DNA of 64,000 nucleotides, taken from Citrobacter sedlakii NBRC 105722 (GTDB lineage Bacteria; Pseudomonadota; Gammaproteobacteria; Enterobacterales; Enterobacteriaceae). The stretch covers positions 124,001 to 188,000 of the forward strand of contig NZ_BBNB01000009.1 of the NCBI RefSeq assembly GCF_000759835.1. The letters run 5' to 3'. Shown piece by piece: positions 50,089 through 59,540 of this stretch. The notes under the pieces are model-generated. The model ran no database searches, had not been told where the DNA came from, and saw nothing but the letters and a program-made list of their open reading frames with translations. A program made the translations under genes and the position numbers. Numbering within the stretch: the stretch's first letter is position 1; every line of letters begins with the position of its first letter.

Positions 50089-50105
50089 TAAACCAATGAT
50101 AAACC
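50089..50105 (-). promoter_or_regulatory. PhoP box of mgtA
   Basis: On the minus strand GGTTTA-TCATT-GGTTTA: two perfect direct repeats with 5-base spacing, the PhoP-box consensus. It lies about 95 bases before mgtL, consistent with PhoP/PhoQ activation at low Mg2+. Confidence 0.85.
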
Positions 50106-50182
50106 AGACTTTGCTCATTGCGGTTCAAATGCGTAAAGTTATCCTCTTTACCTCTTCTTGATGCCTGCTATGGGAAAACGGG

Positions 50183-51130
50183 ATGCAAAATCGGCTGACT
50201 ATCAAAGACATCGCCCGTCTGAGCGGCGTGGGAAAATCCACGGTTTCGCGCGTACTCAATAACGAAAGCGGCGTGAGCGAGCGCACCCGCGAACGCGTGG
50301 AAGCGGTAATGAATCAGCACGGTTTCTCCCCCTCCCGCTCTGCGCGCGCCATGCGCGGTCAGAGTGACAAAGTGGTTGCCATTATGGTCACCCGCCTTGA
50401 CTCGCTGTCCGAAAATCTTGCCGTACAGACCATGCTGCCCGTGTTTTATGAACAGGGCTACGATCCCATCATGATGGAAAGCCAGTTCTCCACAGCGAAA
50501 GTAGAAGAACACCTCGGCATGCTGAAGCGCCGCAATATTGACGGCGTCGTGTTATTTGGCTTTACCGGCATTACCGACGCGATGATTGCGCCGTGGCAGG
50601 CTTCGCTGGTGCTGCTGGCGCGCGACGCGCAGGGCTTTGCTTCCGTCTGTTATGACGACGAAGGGGCGATAAAAATGTTGATGCAGCGCCTGTACGATCA
50701 GGGTCACCGCAACATCAGTTTTCTCGGCGTCCCCCACAGCGACGTCACCACCGGTAAGCGCCGCCATGAGGCGTACCTGGCGTTTTGCAAACAGCGCAAG
50801 CTGCATCCCGTCGCCGCGCTGCCGGGTCTGGCAATGAAGCAAGGTTACGATCATGCCGCCAGCGTGATCACGCCAGAAACCACGGCGCTGGTCTGCGCCA
50901 CTGACACCCTCGCCCTCGGGGCCAGCAAGTATTTGCAGGAACAGCGGATCGACGCGCTGCAACTGGCGAGCGTTGGCAATACGCCGTTGATGAAATTCCT
51001 CCATCCCGAGATCGTCACCGTCGATCCGGGCTACGCCGAAGCCGGACGCCAGGCGGCTTCCCAACTGATCGATCAGATCACCGGGCGCGGCGAACTGCGC
51101 CAGATCGTCATTCCTTCAATGCTTTCCTGA
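50183..51130 (+). CDS. treR: Trehalose operon repressor TreR, 315 aa
   Basis: LacI-family repressor induced by trehalose 6-phosphate. N-terminal helix-turn-helix (LTIKDIARLSGVGKSTVSRV, residues 5-24) with hinge (SPSRSARAMRG), then the periplasmic-binding-protein-like effector domain. Closely follows E. coli TreR in length and sequence. It should bind the palindrome at 51182-51193 ahead of treB. Confidence 0.96.
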   Translation: MQNRLTIKDIARLSGVGKSTVSRVLNNESGVSERTRERVEAVMNQHGFSPSRSARAMRGQSDKVVAIMVTRLDSLSENLAVQTMLPVFYEQGYDPIMMESQFSTAKVEEHLGMLKRRNIDGVVLFGFTGITDAMIAPWQASLVLLARDAQGFASVCYDDEGAIKMLMQRLYDQGHRNISFLGVPHSDVTTGKRRHEAYLAFCKQRKLHPVAALPGLAMKQGYDHAASVITPETTALVCATDTLALGASKYLQEQRIDALQLASVGNTPLMKFLHPEIVTVDPGYAEAGRQAASQLIDQITGRGELRQIVIPSMLS

Positions 51131-51181
51131 TCCGCAACTGACCGCTTTCTGTACACGAATTTGTGATCTTCGCTGCGTTTC

Positions 51182-51193
51182 GGGAACGTTCCC
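51182..51193. promoter_or_regulatory. TreR operator
   Basis: GGGAACGTTCCC is a perfect 12-bp palindrome in the treR-treB gap, 80 bases before the treB start. It has the shape of a LacI-family operator with a central CG and sits where TreR acts in E. coli. Confidence 0.8.
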
Positions 51194-51272
51194 ATTTTTA
51201 AATATTCATCGCGGATATATTCTGTCGCCAGTCCAGCAACACCCATTTTCACAGTCATCGCCATGAGGCTTC

Positions 51273-52694
51273 ATGATGAGTAAAATCAAACAAACGGATA
51301 TCGACCAGCTTATTGCGCTGGTTGGCGGGCGGGAAAACATCGCGACGGTGAGCCACTGCCTGACACGTCTGCGCTTTGTACTGAATCAACCAGCCATTGC
51401 CCGTCCGAAAGAGATCGAACAACTGCCGATGGTTAAAGGCTGCTTCACCAACGCCGGACAATTTCAGGTAGTGATTGGCACCAATGTCGGTGATTACTAT
51501 AAGGCGCTGCTGGCCACCACCGGCCAGGCCCACGCCGACAAAGAGCAGGCGAAAAAAGCCGCGCGCCAGAATATGAAATGGCATGAGCAGTTGATCTCCC
51601 ATTTCGCCGAAATCTTCTTCCCGCTACTGCCGGCGCTGATCAGCGGCGGCTTAATCCTTGGCTTTCGCAACGTGATTGGCGATGTGCCGATGAGCAACGG
51701 CCAGACGCTGGCGCAGATGTATCCGGCACTGAAAACCGTCTATGACTTTTTATGGCTGATTGGCGAAGCGATTTTCTTCTACCTGCCGGTCGGGATCTGC
51801 TGGTCGGCGGTCAAAAAAATGGGCGGCACGCCGATCCTGGGTATTGTGTTGGGCGTCACGCTGGTTTCACCGCAGCTAATGAACGCGTATCTCCTCGGGC
51901 AACAACTGCCGGAAGTCTGGGACTTTGGCCTGTTCAGCATCGCTAAAGTTGGTTACCAGGCGCAGGTGATCCCGGCACTGCTGGCAGGTCTGACGCTCGG
52001 TTTTATTGAAACGCGCCTGAAGCGCATCGTGCCGGACTACCTGTACCTGGTGATCGTACCGGTTTGTTCGTTAATCCTCGCGGTCTTCCTCGCCCACGCG
52101 CTGATCGGTCCGTTTGGTCGGATGATCGGCGACGGCGTCGCGTTCGCGGTGCGCCATCTGATGACCGGTAGCTTCGCCCCCATTGGCGCCGCCCTGTTTG
52201 GCTTCCTGTACGCCCCGCTGGTGATCACCGGGGTGCACCAGACAACGCTCGCCATCGATATGCAGATGATCCAGAGCATGAACGGCACGCCAGTCTGGCC
52301 GCTTATCGCGCTGTCTAACATCGCCCAGGCGTCCGCCGTGGTAGGAATTATTATTTCCAGCCGTAAACATAACGAACGCGAAATCTCCGTGCCCGCCGCC
52401 ATTTCCGCCTACCTGGGCGTTACGGAACCGGCGATGTACGGCATCAACCTGAAATACCGCTTCCCGATGCTCTGCGCAATGATTGGCTCCGGGCTTGCCG
52501 GTCTGCTGTGCGGCCTGAACGGCGTGATGGCAAACGGGATTGGCGTCGGCGGCCTGCCGGGCATTCTCTCGATTCAGCCCACCTACTGGCAGGTGTACGC
52601 CGCCGCTATGGCGATCGCGATTGTTATTCCGATGGTGCTGACTTCGTTTGTGTATCAGCGTAAACACCGTCAGGGCACCTTACAGATTGTCTGA
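51273..52694 (+). CDS. treB: PTS trehalose-specific EIIBC component TreB, 473 aa
   Basis: Imports trehalose and phosphorylates it to trehalose 6-phosphate. N-terminal EIIB domain (about residues 1-90) with the phosphorylated Cys in VSHCLTRLRFVL near residue 28, then the EIIC membrane domain (about 105-470) with the signature GVTEPAMYGINLKY. No EIIA domain; the glucose EIIA (Crr) must supply phosphate, as in E. coli. ATG 51273 or 51276 are both possible; GAGG lies upstream. treC follows after 48 bases. Confidence 0.96.
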   Translation: MMSKIKQTDIDQLIALVGGRENIATVSHCLTRLRFVLNQPAIARPKEIEQLPMVKGCFTNAGQFQVVIGTNVGDYYKALLATTGQAHADKEQAKKAARQNMKWHEQLISHFAEIFFPLLPALISGGLILGFRNVIGDVPMSNGQTLAQMYPALKTVYDFLWLIGEAIFFYLPVGICWSAVKKMGGTPILGIVLGVTLVSPQLMNAYLLGQQLPEVWDFGLFSIAKVGYQAQVIPALLAGLTLGFIETRLKRIVPDYLYLVIVPVCSLILAVFLAHALIGPFGRMIGDGVAFAVRHLMTGSFAPIGAALFGFLYAPLVITGVHQTTLAIDMQMIQSMNGTPVWPLIALSNIAQASAVVGIIISSRKHNEREISVPAAISAYLGVTEPAMYGINLKYRFPMLCAMIGSGLAGLLCGLNGVMANGIGVGGLPGILSIQPTYWQVYAAAMAIAIVIPMVLTSFVYQRKHRQGTLQIV

Positions 52695-52742
52695 CTTCAT
52701 TTGGGGCGCAGTTGCGCCCCCTCGCATAACCAGGAATTTGCT

Positions 52743-54398
52743 ATGACTACCCTTCCCCATTGGTGGCAAAACGGCGTGATCTACCAGATCTATCCAAAGA
52801 GTTTTCAGGATACCACCGGAAGCGGCACCGGCGATTTGCGCGGCGTGACCCGACGTCTCGACTACCTGCAAAAGCTGGGCGTGGATGCCCTCTGGCTGAC
52901 GCCGTTCTATATCTCCCCACAGGTAGATAATGGTTACGACGTTGCCAACTACACCGCCATCGATCCGGCCTATGGCACGCTTGACGATTTCGACGAACTG
53001 GTGGCCCAGGCCAAAGCGCGCGGCATCCGTATCATCCTCGATATGGTGTTTAACCATACTTCCACCCAGCACCCGTGGTTTAACGCCGCACAGGACAAAA
53101 ACAGTCCGTATCGCGAATTTTATCTCTGGCGCGACGGCTCGCCTGACGCGACTCCGAATAACTGGCGCTCCAAATTTGGCGGCAACGCCTGGCGCTGGCA
53201 CGCGCAAAGTGAACAGTATTACCTGCACCTGTTCGCGCCGGAACAGGCGGACCTGAACTGGGAGAACCCGGTGGTGCGCGCCGAACTGAAAAAGGTGTGC
53301 GAGTTCTGGGCGGATCGCGGCGTAGACGGCCTGCGTCTGGACGTCGTTAACCTGATCTCCAAAGACCCGCGTTTTCCTGACGACCTGGACGGAGACGGTC
53401 GACGTTTCTACACCGACGGTCCGCGCGCCCATGAATTTCTGCATGAGATGAACCGCGACGTGTTCACCCCGCGCGGTCTGATGACCGTCGGCGAGATGTC
53501 CTCCACCACCCTGGAACACTGCCAGCGCTACGCGTCACTCAGCGGCAGCGAACTGTCGATGACCTTTAACTTTCATCATCTGAAGGTGGATTATCCCGGC
53601 GGCGAAAAATGGACGCTGGCGAAGCCGGACATGGTGGCGCTAAAAGCCCTGTTCCGCCACTGGCAGCAGGGAATGCACAACGTGGCATGGAACGCGCTGT
53701 TCTGGTGTAACCACGATCAGCCGCGCATCGTTTCGCGTTTTGGCGATGAAGGCGAATACCGCGTTCCGGCGGCGAAAATGCTCGCGATGGTACTGCACGG
53801 CATGCAGGGCACGCCGTACATTTACCAGGGCGAGGAGATCGGCATGACCAATCCGCACTTCTCGCAGATCACCGACTACCGCGATGTGGAAAGTCACAAT
53901 ATGTTTGCAGCGCTGCGCGCGCAAGGGCGCGAAGCGGATGAGTTATTGGCGATCCTGGCGAGTAAATCCCGCGACAACAGCCGCACGCCGATGCAGTGGG
54001 ACGATAGCCCAAATGCCGGGTTTACCACCGGCGAACCGTGGATTGCGCCCTGCGATAATTACGCCGACATCAACGTGGCGGCGGCAGTGGGCGATCCGAA
54101 TTCTGTGTTCTACACCTACCAGCGGCTGATCGCGCTGCGTAAAGCAGAGCCAGTATTGACCTGGGGCGACTATCAGGATCTGCTGCCCGACAGCCCGCAT
54201 CTCTGGTGCTATCGTCGTGAATGGCAGGGCCAGACGCTGTTGGTGATCGCCAACCTGAGCGGTGAATGCCAGCCCTGGCAGCCAGAACGCTGGCACGGTA
54301 AGTGGCAATGCCTGATGCATAACTACGAGGAAGTCTCGCCGCAGCCGACAACCATGACGCTACGCCCGTATGAAGCAGTCTGGTGGTTGCGGAAGTAA
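52743..54398 (+). CDS. treC: Trehalose-6-phosphate hydrolase TreC, 551 aa
   Basis: GH13 alpha-glucosidase that splits trehalose 6-phosphate into glucose and glucose 6-phosphate in the cytoplasm. (beta/alpha)8 barrel motifs: DMVFNHTS, the nucleophile Asp in GLRLDVVN, the acid/base Glu in TVGEMSS, and NHDQPRIVSRFG. ATG 52743 (MTTLPHWWQNG) gives 551 residues, as in E. coli; the frame upstream to 52701 has no ribosome site. Confidence 0.97.
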   Translation: MTTLPHWWQNGVIYQIYPKSFQDTTGSGTGDLRGVTRRLDYLQKLGVDALWLTPFYISPQVDNGYDVANYTAIDPAYGTLDDFDELVAQAKARGIRIILDMVFNHTSTQHPWFNAAQDKNSPYREFYLWRDGSPDATPNNWRSKFGGNAWRWHAQSEQYYLHLFAPEQADLNWENPVVRAELKKVCEFWADRGVDGLRLDVVNLISKDPRFPDDLDGDGRRFYTDGPRAHEFLHEMNRDVFTPRGLMTVGEMSSTTLEHCQRYASLSGSELSMTFNFHHLKVDYPGGEKWTLAKPDMVALKALFRHWQQGMHNVAWNALFWCNHDQPRIVSRFGDEGEYRVPAAKMLAMVLHGMQGTPYIYQGEEIGMTNPHFSQITDYRDVESHNMFAALRAQGREADELLAILASKSRDNSRTPMQWDDSPNAGFTTGEPWIAPCDNYADINVAAAVGDPNSVFYTYQRLIALRKAEPVLTWGDYQDLLPDSPHLWCYRREWQGQTLLVIANLSGECQPWQPERWHGKWQCLMHNYEEVSPQPTTMTLRPYEAVWWLRK

Positions 54399-54801
54399 AT
54401 CCATACCTCTGTCCTGCCCGGCGAAAGGATTCCCGGGCTGAATGTGCCTCCCGCCTTACCTTCCTGTTATCGTTGAATAATTAATCAGATTTTTCTCGCA
54501 ATAATTTACAAACCGCGTAGTGCCCGTCATCTGTACGCTCTGGTTTTTACTTTGCGCTACATCAAGAAAAGTTCAAACACTTTTGATGCAAATCACTACA
54601 TATAGAATTTAAAATGCACGCCGACCCAATATGTTGTATTAATCGACTACAATTGCTACAACGACAAAACACCGCCTGAGGGCAAAATTGTGGATAACAT
54701 GGGTCTGGATTGCGGGAAGTCATTGGATAAAGAGATGAATAAGCCCAACACGGCTTCCCCAGCCTCTGTGGATAACCTGTTCTTATAAATATGGAGTGAT
54801 C
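54399..54801 (+). promoter_or_regulatory. nrdD regulatory region with FNR, NrdR and DnaA-type sites
   Basis: TTGATGCAAATCAC (54583-54596) fits the FNR consensus TTGAT-N4-ATCAA at all but the last base. Two NrdR-box-like sequences, TCACTACATATAGAAT (54593-54608) and ACCCAATATGTTGTAT (54624-54639), have centres 31 bases apart, the spacing of NrdR tandem boxes. Two perfect DnaA boxes (TGTGGATAA) lie at 54689-54697 and 54767-54775. GGAGTG precedes the nrdD ATG. All fit anaerobic, dNTP- and replication-linked control. No gene seen here. Confidence 0.7.
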
Positions 54802-56940
54802 ATGACACCGCATGTGATGAAACGAGATGGCTGTAAAGTGCCGTTTAAATCAGAGCGCATCAAAGAAGCCATTCTGCGTGCAGCTAAAGCAGCGGGAGTC
54901 GATGACGCAGATTACTGCGCCACCGTCGCAGAAGTCGTTAGCAGCCAGATGAATGGACGTAGCCAGGTCGATATCAATGAGATCCAGACCGCGGTTGAAA
55001 ACCAGCTGATGTCCGGTCCGTATAAGCAGCTGGCGCGCGCCTACATTGAGTATCGCCACGATCGCGATATCCAGCGCGAGAAGCGCGGCCGCCTGAACCA
55101 GGAAATTCGCGGCCTGGTGGAGCAAACCAACTCCGCGCTGCTTAACGAAAACGCCAACAAAGACAGCAAAGTGATCCCGACCCAGCGCGATCTGCTGGCC
55201 GGTATCGTGGCGAAACACTACGCCCGTCAGCACCTGCTGCCGCGAGATGTCGTGCAGGCGCACGAGCGGGGTGATATCCACTACCACGATCTGGACTACT
55301 CGCCGTTCTTCCCGATGTTCAACTGTATGCTGATCGACCTGAAAGGCATGCTGACTCAGGGCTTCAAAATGGGGAACGCGGAGATTGAACCGCCGAAGTC
55401 CATCTCCACCGCCACGGCGGTGACCGCGCAAATTATCGCTCAGGTCGCCAGCCATATTTACGGCGGCACGACCATTAACCGTATTGATGAAGTGCTGGCG
55501 CCGTTTGTCACCGCCAGCTTCAATAAGCACCGTAAAACTGCCGATGAGTGGCAGATTCCGGATGCCGACGGCTACGCGCATTCGCGTACCGAAAAAGAGT
55601 GCTACGACGCATTCCAGTCTCTGGAATACGAAGTAAACACGCTGCACACCGCTAACGGTCAGACACCGTTCGTGACCTTTGGCTTTGGGCTGGGCACCAG
55701 TTGGGAATCGCGACTGATTCAGCAGTCGATTCTGCGCAACCGCATCGCGGGTCTCGGCAAAAACCGCAAGACTGCCGTGTTCCCGAAACTGGTGTTTGCC
55801 ATTCGCGACGGCCTGAACCACAAGTTTGGCGATCCGAACTACGACATTAAGCAGTTGGCGCTGGAGTGCGCGAGTAAGCGCATGTACCCGGATATCCTGA
55901 ATTACGATCAGGTCGTGAAAGTGACCGGTTCGTTCAAAACGCCGATGGGCTGCCGCAGCTTCCTCGGCGTCTGGGAAAACGAGAACGGCGAACAGGTACA
56001 CGATGGGCGCAACAACCTGGGCGTAATCAGCCTGAACCTGCCGCGTATCGCGCTGGAAGCGAAAGGCGACGAAGCGACGTTCTGGAAACTGCTGGATGAC
56101 CGCCTGGTGCTGGCGCGAAAAGCGCTGATGACCCGTATCGCCCGTCTGGAAGGCGTGAAAGCGCGCGTGGCGCCCATTCTGTATATGGAAGGCGCCTGTG
56201 GTGTGCGTCTGAAAGCCGACGACGATGTCGCAGAGATCTTCAAAAACGGTCGCGCGTCGATTTCGCTGGGGTATATCGGTATTCATGAAACCATCAACGC
56301 CCTGTTCGGCAGCGAGCACATGTACGACAACGACACACTGCGCGCCAAAGGCATCGCGATTGTCGAACGTCTGCGCCAGGCGGTGGATCAGTGGAAAGAC
56401 GAAACCGGCTACGGCTTTAGCCTGTACAGCACGCCGAGTGAAAACCTCTGCGACCGCTTCTGCCGTCTGGATACCGCCGAGTTTGGCGTGGTGCCGGGCG
56501 TAACCGATAAAGGCTATTACACCAACAGCTTCCACCTCGACGTGGAGAAGAAGGTGAACCCGTACGACAAGATCGACTTCGAAGCGCCTTACCCGCCGCT
56601 GGCGAGCGGTGGCTTCATTTGCTATGGCGAGTACCCGAACATTCAGCACAACCTGAAAGCGCTGGAAGACGTGTGGGATTACAGCTATCAGCACGTGCCG
56701 TACTACGGTACCAACACGCCGATCGACGAGTGCTATGAATGCGGCTTTACCGGTGAGTTCGAGTGTACCAGCAAAGGCTTTACCTGCCCGAAATGCGGTA
56801 ACCACGACGCCGCCCGCGTCTCCGTCACCCGCCGCGTCTGCGGCTACCTGGGCAGTCCGGACGCACGTCCGTTTAACGCCGGTAAGCAGGAAGAAGTGAA
56901 GCGCCGCGTTAAGCATTTAGGTAACGGGCAGATCGGTTAA
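54802..56940 (+). CDS. nrdD: Anaerobic ribonucleoside-triphosphate reductase NrdD, 712 aa
   Basis: Class III reductase that makes dNTPs without oxygen through a glycyl radical. N-terminal ATP-cone (residues 1-95, VMKRDGCKVPFKSERIKEAI), catalytic ten-stranded barrel, C-terminal zinc site of four Cys (CYECG and CPKCG), and the radical Gly-681 in RRVCGYLGSPDARPF. I chose ATG 54802 (MTPHVMKRDG), giving the E. coli length; a GTG two codons upstream is possible. Activated by NrdG downstream. Confidence 0.97.
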   Translation: MTPHVMKRDGCKVPFKSERIKEAILRAAKAAGVDDADYCATVAEVVSSQMNGRSQVDINEIQTAVENQLMSGPYKQLARAYIEYRHDRDIQREKRGRLNQEIRGLVEQTNSALLNENANKDSKVIPTQRDLLAGIVAKHYARQHLLPRDVVQAHERGDIHYHDLDYSPFFPMFNCMLIDLKGMLTQGFKMGNAEIEPPKSISTATAVTAQIIAQVASHIYGGTTINRIDEVLAPFVTASFNKHRKTADEWQIPDADGYAHSRTEKECYDAFQSLEYEVNTLHTANGQTPFVTFGFGLGTSWESRLIQQSILRNRIAGLGKNRKTAVFPKLVFAIRDGLNHKFGDPNYDIKQLALECASKRMYPDILNYDQVVKVTGSFKTPMGCRSFLGVWENENGEQVHDGRNNLGVISLNLPRIALEAKGDEATFWKLLDDRLVLARKALMTRIARLEGVKARVAPILYMEGACGVRLKADDDVAEIFKNGRASISLGYIGIHETINALFGSEHMYDNDTLRAKGIAIVERLRQAVDQWKDETGYGFSLYSTPSENLCDRFCRLDTAEFGVVPGVTDKGYYTNSFHLDVEKKVNPYDKIDFEAPYPPLASGGFICYGEYPNIQHNLKALEDVWDYSYQHVPYYGTNTPIDECYECGFTGEFECTSKGFTCPKCGNHDAARVSVTRRVCGYLGSPDARPFNAGKQEEVKRRVKHLGNGQIG

Positions 56941-57019
56941 GCAGGCAGTATTATTGCCCGGCAGAGCGACGCTTTTCGCAAAGCAACTGGCGTCAGGACA
57001 AGGCGGAAAGTCAGTGAAT

Positions 57020-57051
57020 CCCGGGGAGCTTACAGTCGTAAGTGACCCGGG
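57020..57051. repeat. Hairpin element between nrdD and nrdG
   Basis: CCCGGG-GAG-CTTAC-AGTC-GTAAG-TGA-CCCGGG folds into a two-part stem. The wider block 56960-57080 (GACAAGGCGGAAAGTCAGTGA ... GTGAGCGAGCGCGGCCAACGCAG) looks like a repeated intergenic element I recall from other enterobacterial loci. No T run follows, so it more likely sets the nrdD:nrdG ratio or message stability. Confidence 0.65.
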
Positions 57052-57098
57052 TGAGCGAGCGCGGCCAACGCAGTAATGGCGTCAATTGAGAAGTGAAG

Positions 57099-57563
57099 AT
57101 GAATTATCACCAGTACTACCCTGTCGACATCGTCAACGGCCCCGGTACCCGTTGCACATTGTTTGTTTCAGGTTGTGTGCACGAGTGCCCCGGCTGCTAC
57201 AACAAAAGCACCTGGCGGCTGAATTCCGGTAAACCGTTTACCAAAGAGATGGAAGACCAGATCGTTAACGATCTGAACGACACGCGTATTCACCGTCAGG
57301 GAATTTCGCTTTCCGGCGGCGATCCGCTGCATCCTCAAAACGTACCGGATATCCTGAAACTGGTGCAGCGCATTCGTGCTGAATGTCCGGGAAAAGATAT
57401 CTGGGTGTGGACCGGCTACAAGCTCGATGAGCTCAACGCCGCGCAAATGCAGGTAGTGGATCTGATTAACGTGCTGGTTGATGGCAAATTTGTGCAGGAT
57501 CTGAAAGACCCGGCGCTTATCTGGCGCGGCAGCAGCAATCAGGTTGTGCATCACCTGCGTTAA
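57099..57563 (+). CDS. nrdG: NrdD-activating radical SAM enzyme NrdG, 154 aa
   Basis: Uses a [4Fe-4S] cluster and S-adenosylmethionine to generate the glycyl radical on NrdD. Cluster motif CVHECPGC (CxxxCxxC) at about residues 26-33, GISLSGGDPLHP for SAM binding near 68, and WVWTGYKLDEL. ATG 57099 (MNYHQYYPVD) with GAAG upstream gives the standard 154 residues; the frame could also start at GTG 57093. Confidence 0.96.
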   Translation: MNYHQYYPVDIVNGPGTRCTLFVSGCVHECPGCYNKSTWRLNSGKPFTKEMEDQIVNDLNDTRIHRQGISLSGGDPLHPQNVPDILKLVQRIRAECPGKDIWVWTGYKLDELNAAQMQVVDLINVLVDGKFVQDLKDPALIWRGSSNQVVHHLR

Positions 57564-57611
57564 CAGGCTTGTTTATTTGCGCAACATACTGAAACAGCGG
57601 ACAAACGGCTC

Positions 57612-59522
57612 TCAAAAACGGCTCACGCACTCCATCGCCACCGCTTTAAAGTCGGCGAAATTCTGGCAGGCGCACAGGCGCGTCATGGCGCGCTCGCGCA
57701 GGAAGGTCACGAAAATATCGTAGATCGCCATCGCTTCTTCATATTCACTTTTGCTGATGGCGAGTAAAAAGATGACGTGCGCGGTTTCATCTCCCCAGGC
57801 AATACCCTGCGGCGCCAGCACCGTATAGACCACCGTTTTTTTCGCCAGCAATCCGAGGGCGTGGGGCAGCGCGATGCTGTCGCCGAGCATAGTACTGACA
57901 ATGGCTTCACGCTCGACCACCGAATCAAGAAATTCGGCATCGACAAAGCCTTCACGGTGTAACTGATCGCACAGCGTTTTAAACAGCGTCTGCCTTTCCA
58001 TCTCACCGTCAATAATGCGGAAATGGGCGGCGTCGAAGTATTTGTTCAACATCCACGGACGGGTACGGTCGACCAACACCAGCTTGCCGATCTGCTCCAG
58101 TTGATAGTCGGTGGGAAACGGCGCAATCTGCACGACCGGTTTGTCTTTTTCACCGACCCGCGCGGTGGCAATCACAAAATCCTCGGCGATGCTTTCGCGC
58201 TGCTCGTAGTCGCGCAGCGTCAGCGTACGAACAATTTCAATCTGCGGATACTTGCGCGCCAGTACCGCTTCAATCATCCGCACCATCGCGTTACCCGCAT
58301 CGCAGACCAGCAGAACCTTCGGCTGCCGCTGGTAACCAATGTTGTAACTACGTTCAAGCCCTACGCCAATATGCAGCACCAAAAAACCGATCTCATTTTC
58401 GCTGATGCTATAGGGCGTGTATTTCCCCCAACTGGAGACGGCCGCCAGCGTCATGTCCCACGCCATTGGATAATGCTGTTTGATGTTTTCCAGCAGCGGA
58501 TTCGGCAGCATGATCTGGTAGCGCACCCGGGTGATCATCGTTTTGATATGGGTCAGCAGATCCGCATGTAATTGCTTGTCATTCAACAAGTTGTAGTTGT
58601 ACTGGTTATTGATAAAACGCAGGATGTAATTCACCAGCGCTTCTTCGTCGTCGGCGTTGATCGCGCTCGGCGCAATCTCCTGCACCTGGCGGGCGGCAAT
58701 ATGCACCTTTAGCCAGTTTTCTTCCGACACCGAAAGCGGGTGATTCGCCAGATGCTGGATCACACCGGCAATCTCACGCGCCGCCAGGCAGACATTTTCT
58801 TCCACTTCTTCGGTGGCAAATTCCGACAGCGGATAGCCTTCGCTGATGCGGCGCACCGCCACCGCACAGTAAAGGCGTAGAAACAGCTCGCCTTCGTCGG
58901 TCAGGCGAATGTGAAAACGGTTAAAAATATCCTCAAGGACAGGCTGCAACTGCGACGGCACGCCTGCGTACAGCGCCTCTTCCATCACCAGCGGATTCGC
59001 CGGATCCTGCTGTACCAGCGTCCATAACAGATCGGTCAGACAGGCGCGGATCGCCATCTCGCTGCCAAACAGCTTCATGCCATGACGCGGGCGGGTTTCC
59101 AGCGTCAAATGGTAACGCTGCAGCCATTCACGCACGTCCGCCATGTCGTTTTGCAAGGTCGCCCGACTGACAAACCATTCATCAGCTAAATCTTCCAGCT
59201 TGATGGAAAAGGCGGAAGTCAGAAAGCGCACCATCAGATGATACACGCGTTCCTGGCTGGTGCGCGGAATGCGTAGCGCGCTGGGCTGCTGCGCCTGTAA
59301 GGTCTGAAAACTGGCCGGGTCATCGATCCTGAGCTGATAACCGTTTCCCCGGCTGAGGATAAACTGCGCGCCGTGCTGGGTCAGCAGAGCGTTAAGCGCC
59401 GTGATATCGGCACGAACAGTACGCGTGGAGACCGACAACCGCTGCGCCAGCTCATCCTGCGGCAGCGTCTCGTTTTGCAACATCGCAAACAGTTGCGCTA
59501 AACGTTGGTTGGGGAATCGCAC
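57612..59522 (-). CDS. PRD-containing PTS-type transcriptional regulator (BglG/MtlR-like), 636 aa
   Basis: Regulator controlled by PTS phosphorylation. N-terminal DeoR/HTH_11-type winged helix (DELAQRLSVSTRTVRADITAL, about residues 18-38), a second Mga-like HTH (LADEWFVSRATLQNDMADV, about 118-136), two PTS-regulation domains (about 170-400), an EIIB-like domain with Cys in VLLVCDAGNAM near 408, and a C-terminal EIIA-type domain with the phosphorylatable His in IALPHALG near 553. This order is that of MtlR/ManR-type activators, so DNA-binding activation is more likely than RNA antitermination. It starts 18 bases after dgaF and is the last gene of the cluster, which it probably controls. Confidence 0.87.
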   Translation of the reverse strand: MRFPNQRLAQLFAMLQNETLPQDELAQRLSVSTRTVRADITALNALLTQHGAQFILSRGNGYQLRIDDPASFQTLQAQQPSALRIPRTSQERVYHLMVRFLTSAFSIKLEDLADEWFVSRATLQNDMADVREWLQRYHLTLETRPRHGMKLFGSEMAIRACLTDLLWTLVQQDPANPLVMEEALYAGVPSQLQPVLEDIFNRFHIRLTDEGELFLRLYCAVAVRRISEGYPLSEFATEEVEENVCLAAREIAGVIQHLANHPLSVSEENWLKVHIAARQVQEIAPSAINADDEEALVNYILRFINNQYNYNLLNDKQLHADLLTHIKTMITRVRYQIMLPNPLLENIKQHYPMAWDMTLAAVSSWGKYTPYSISENEIGFLVLHIGVGLERSYNIGYQRQPKVLLVCDAGNAMVRMIEAVLARKYPQIEIVRTLTLRDYEQRESIAEDFVIATARVGEKDKPVVQIAPFPTDYQLEQIGKLVLVDRTRPWMLNKYFDAAHFRIIDGEMERQTLFKTLCDQLHREGFVDAEFLDSVVEREAIVSTMLGDSIALPHALGLLAKKTVVYTVLAPQGIAWGDETAHVIFLLAISKSEYEEAMAIYDIFVTFLRERAMTRLCACQNFADFKAVAMECVSRF

Positions 59523-59540
59523 GTCACTCTCCTCGTTTTT

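Noticed and set aside
54850-56916. 688-codon minus-strand open frame opposite nrdD
   Set aside because: Antisense shadow of a highly biased, complete gene; the translated sequence has no family character.
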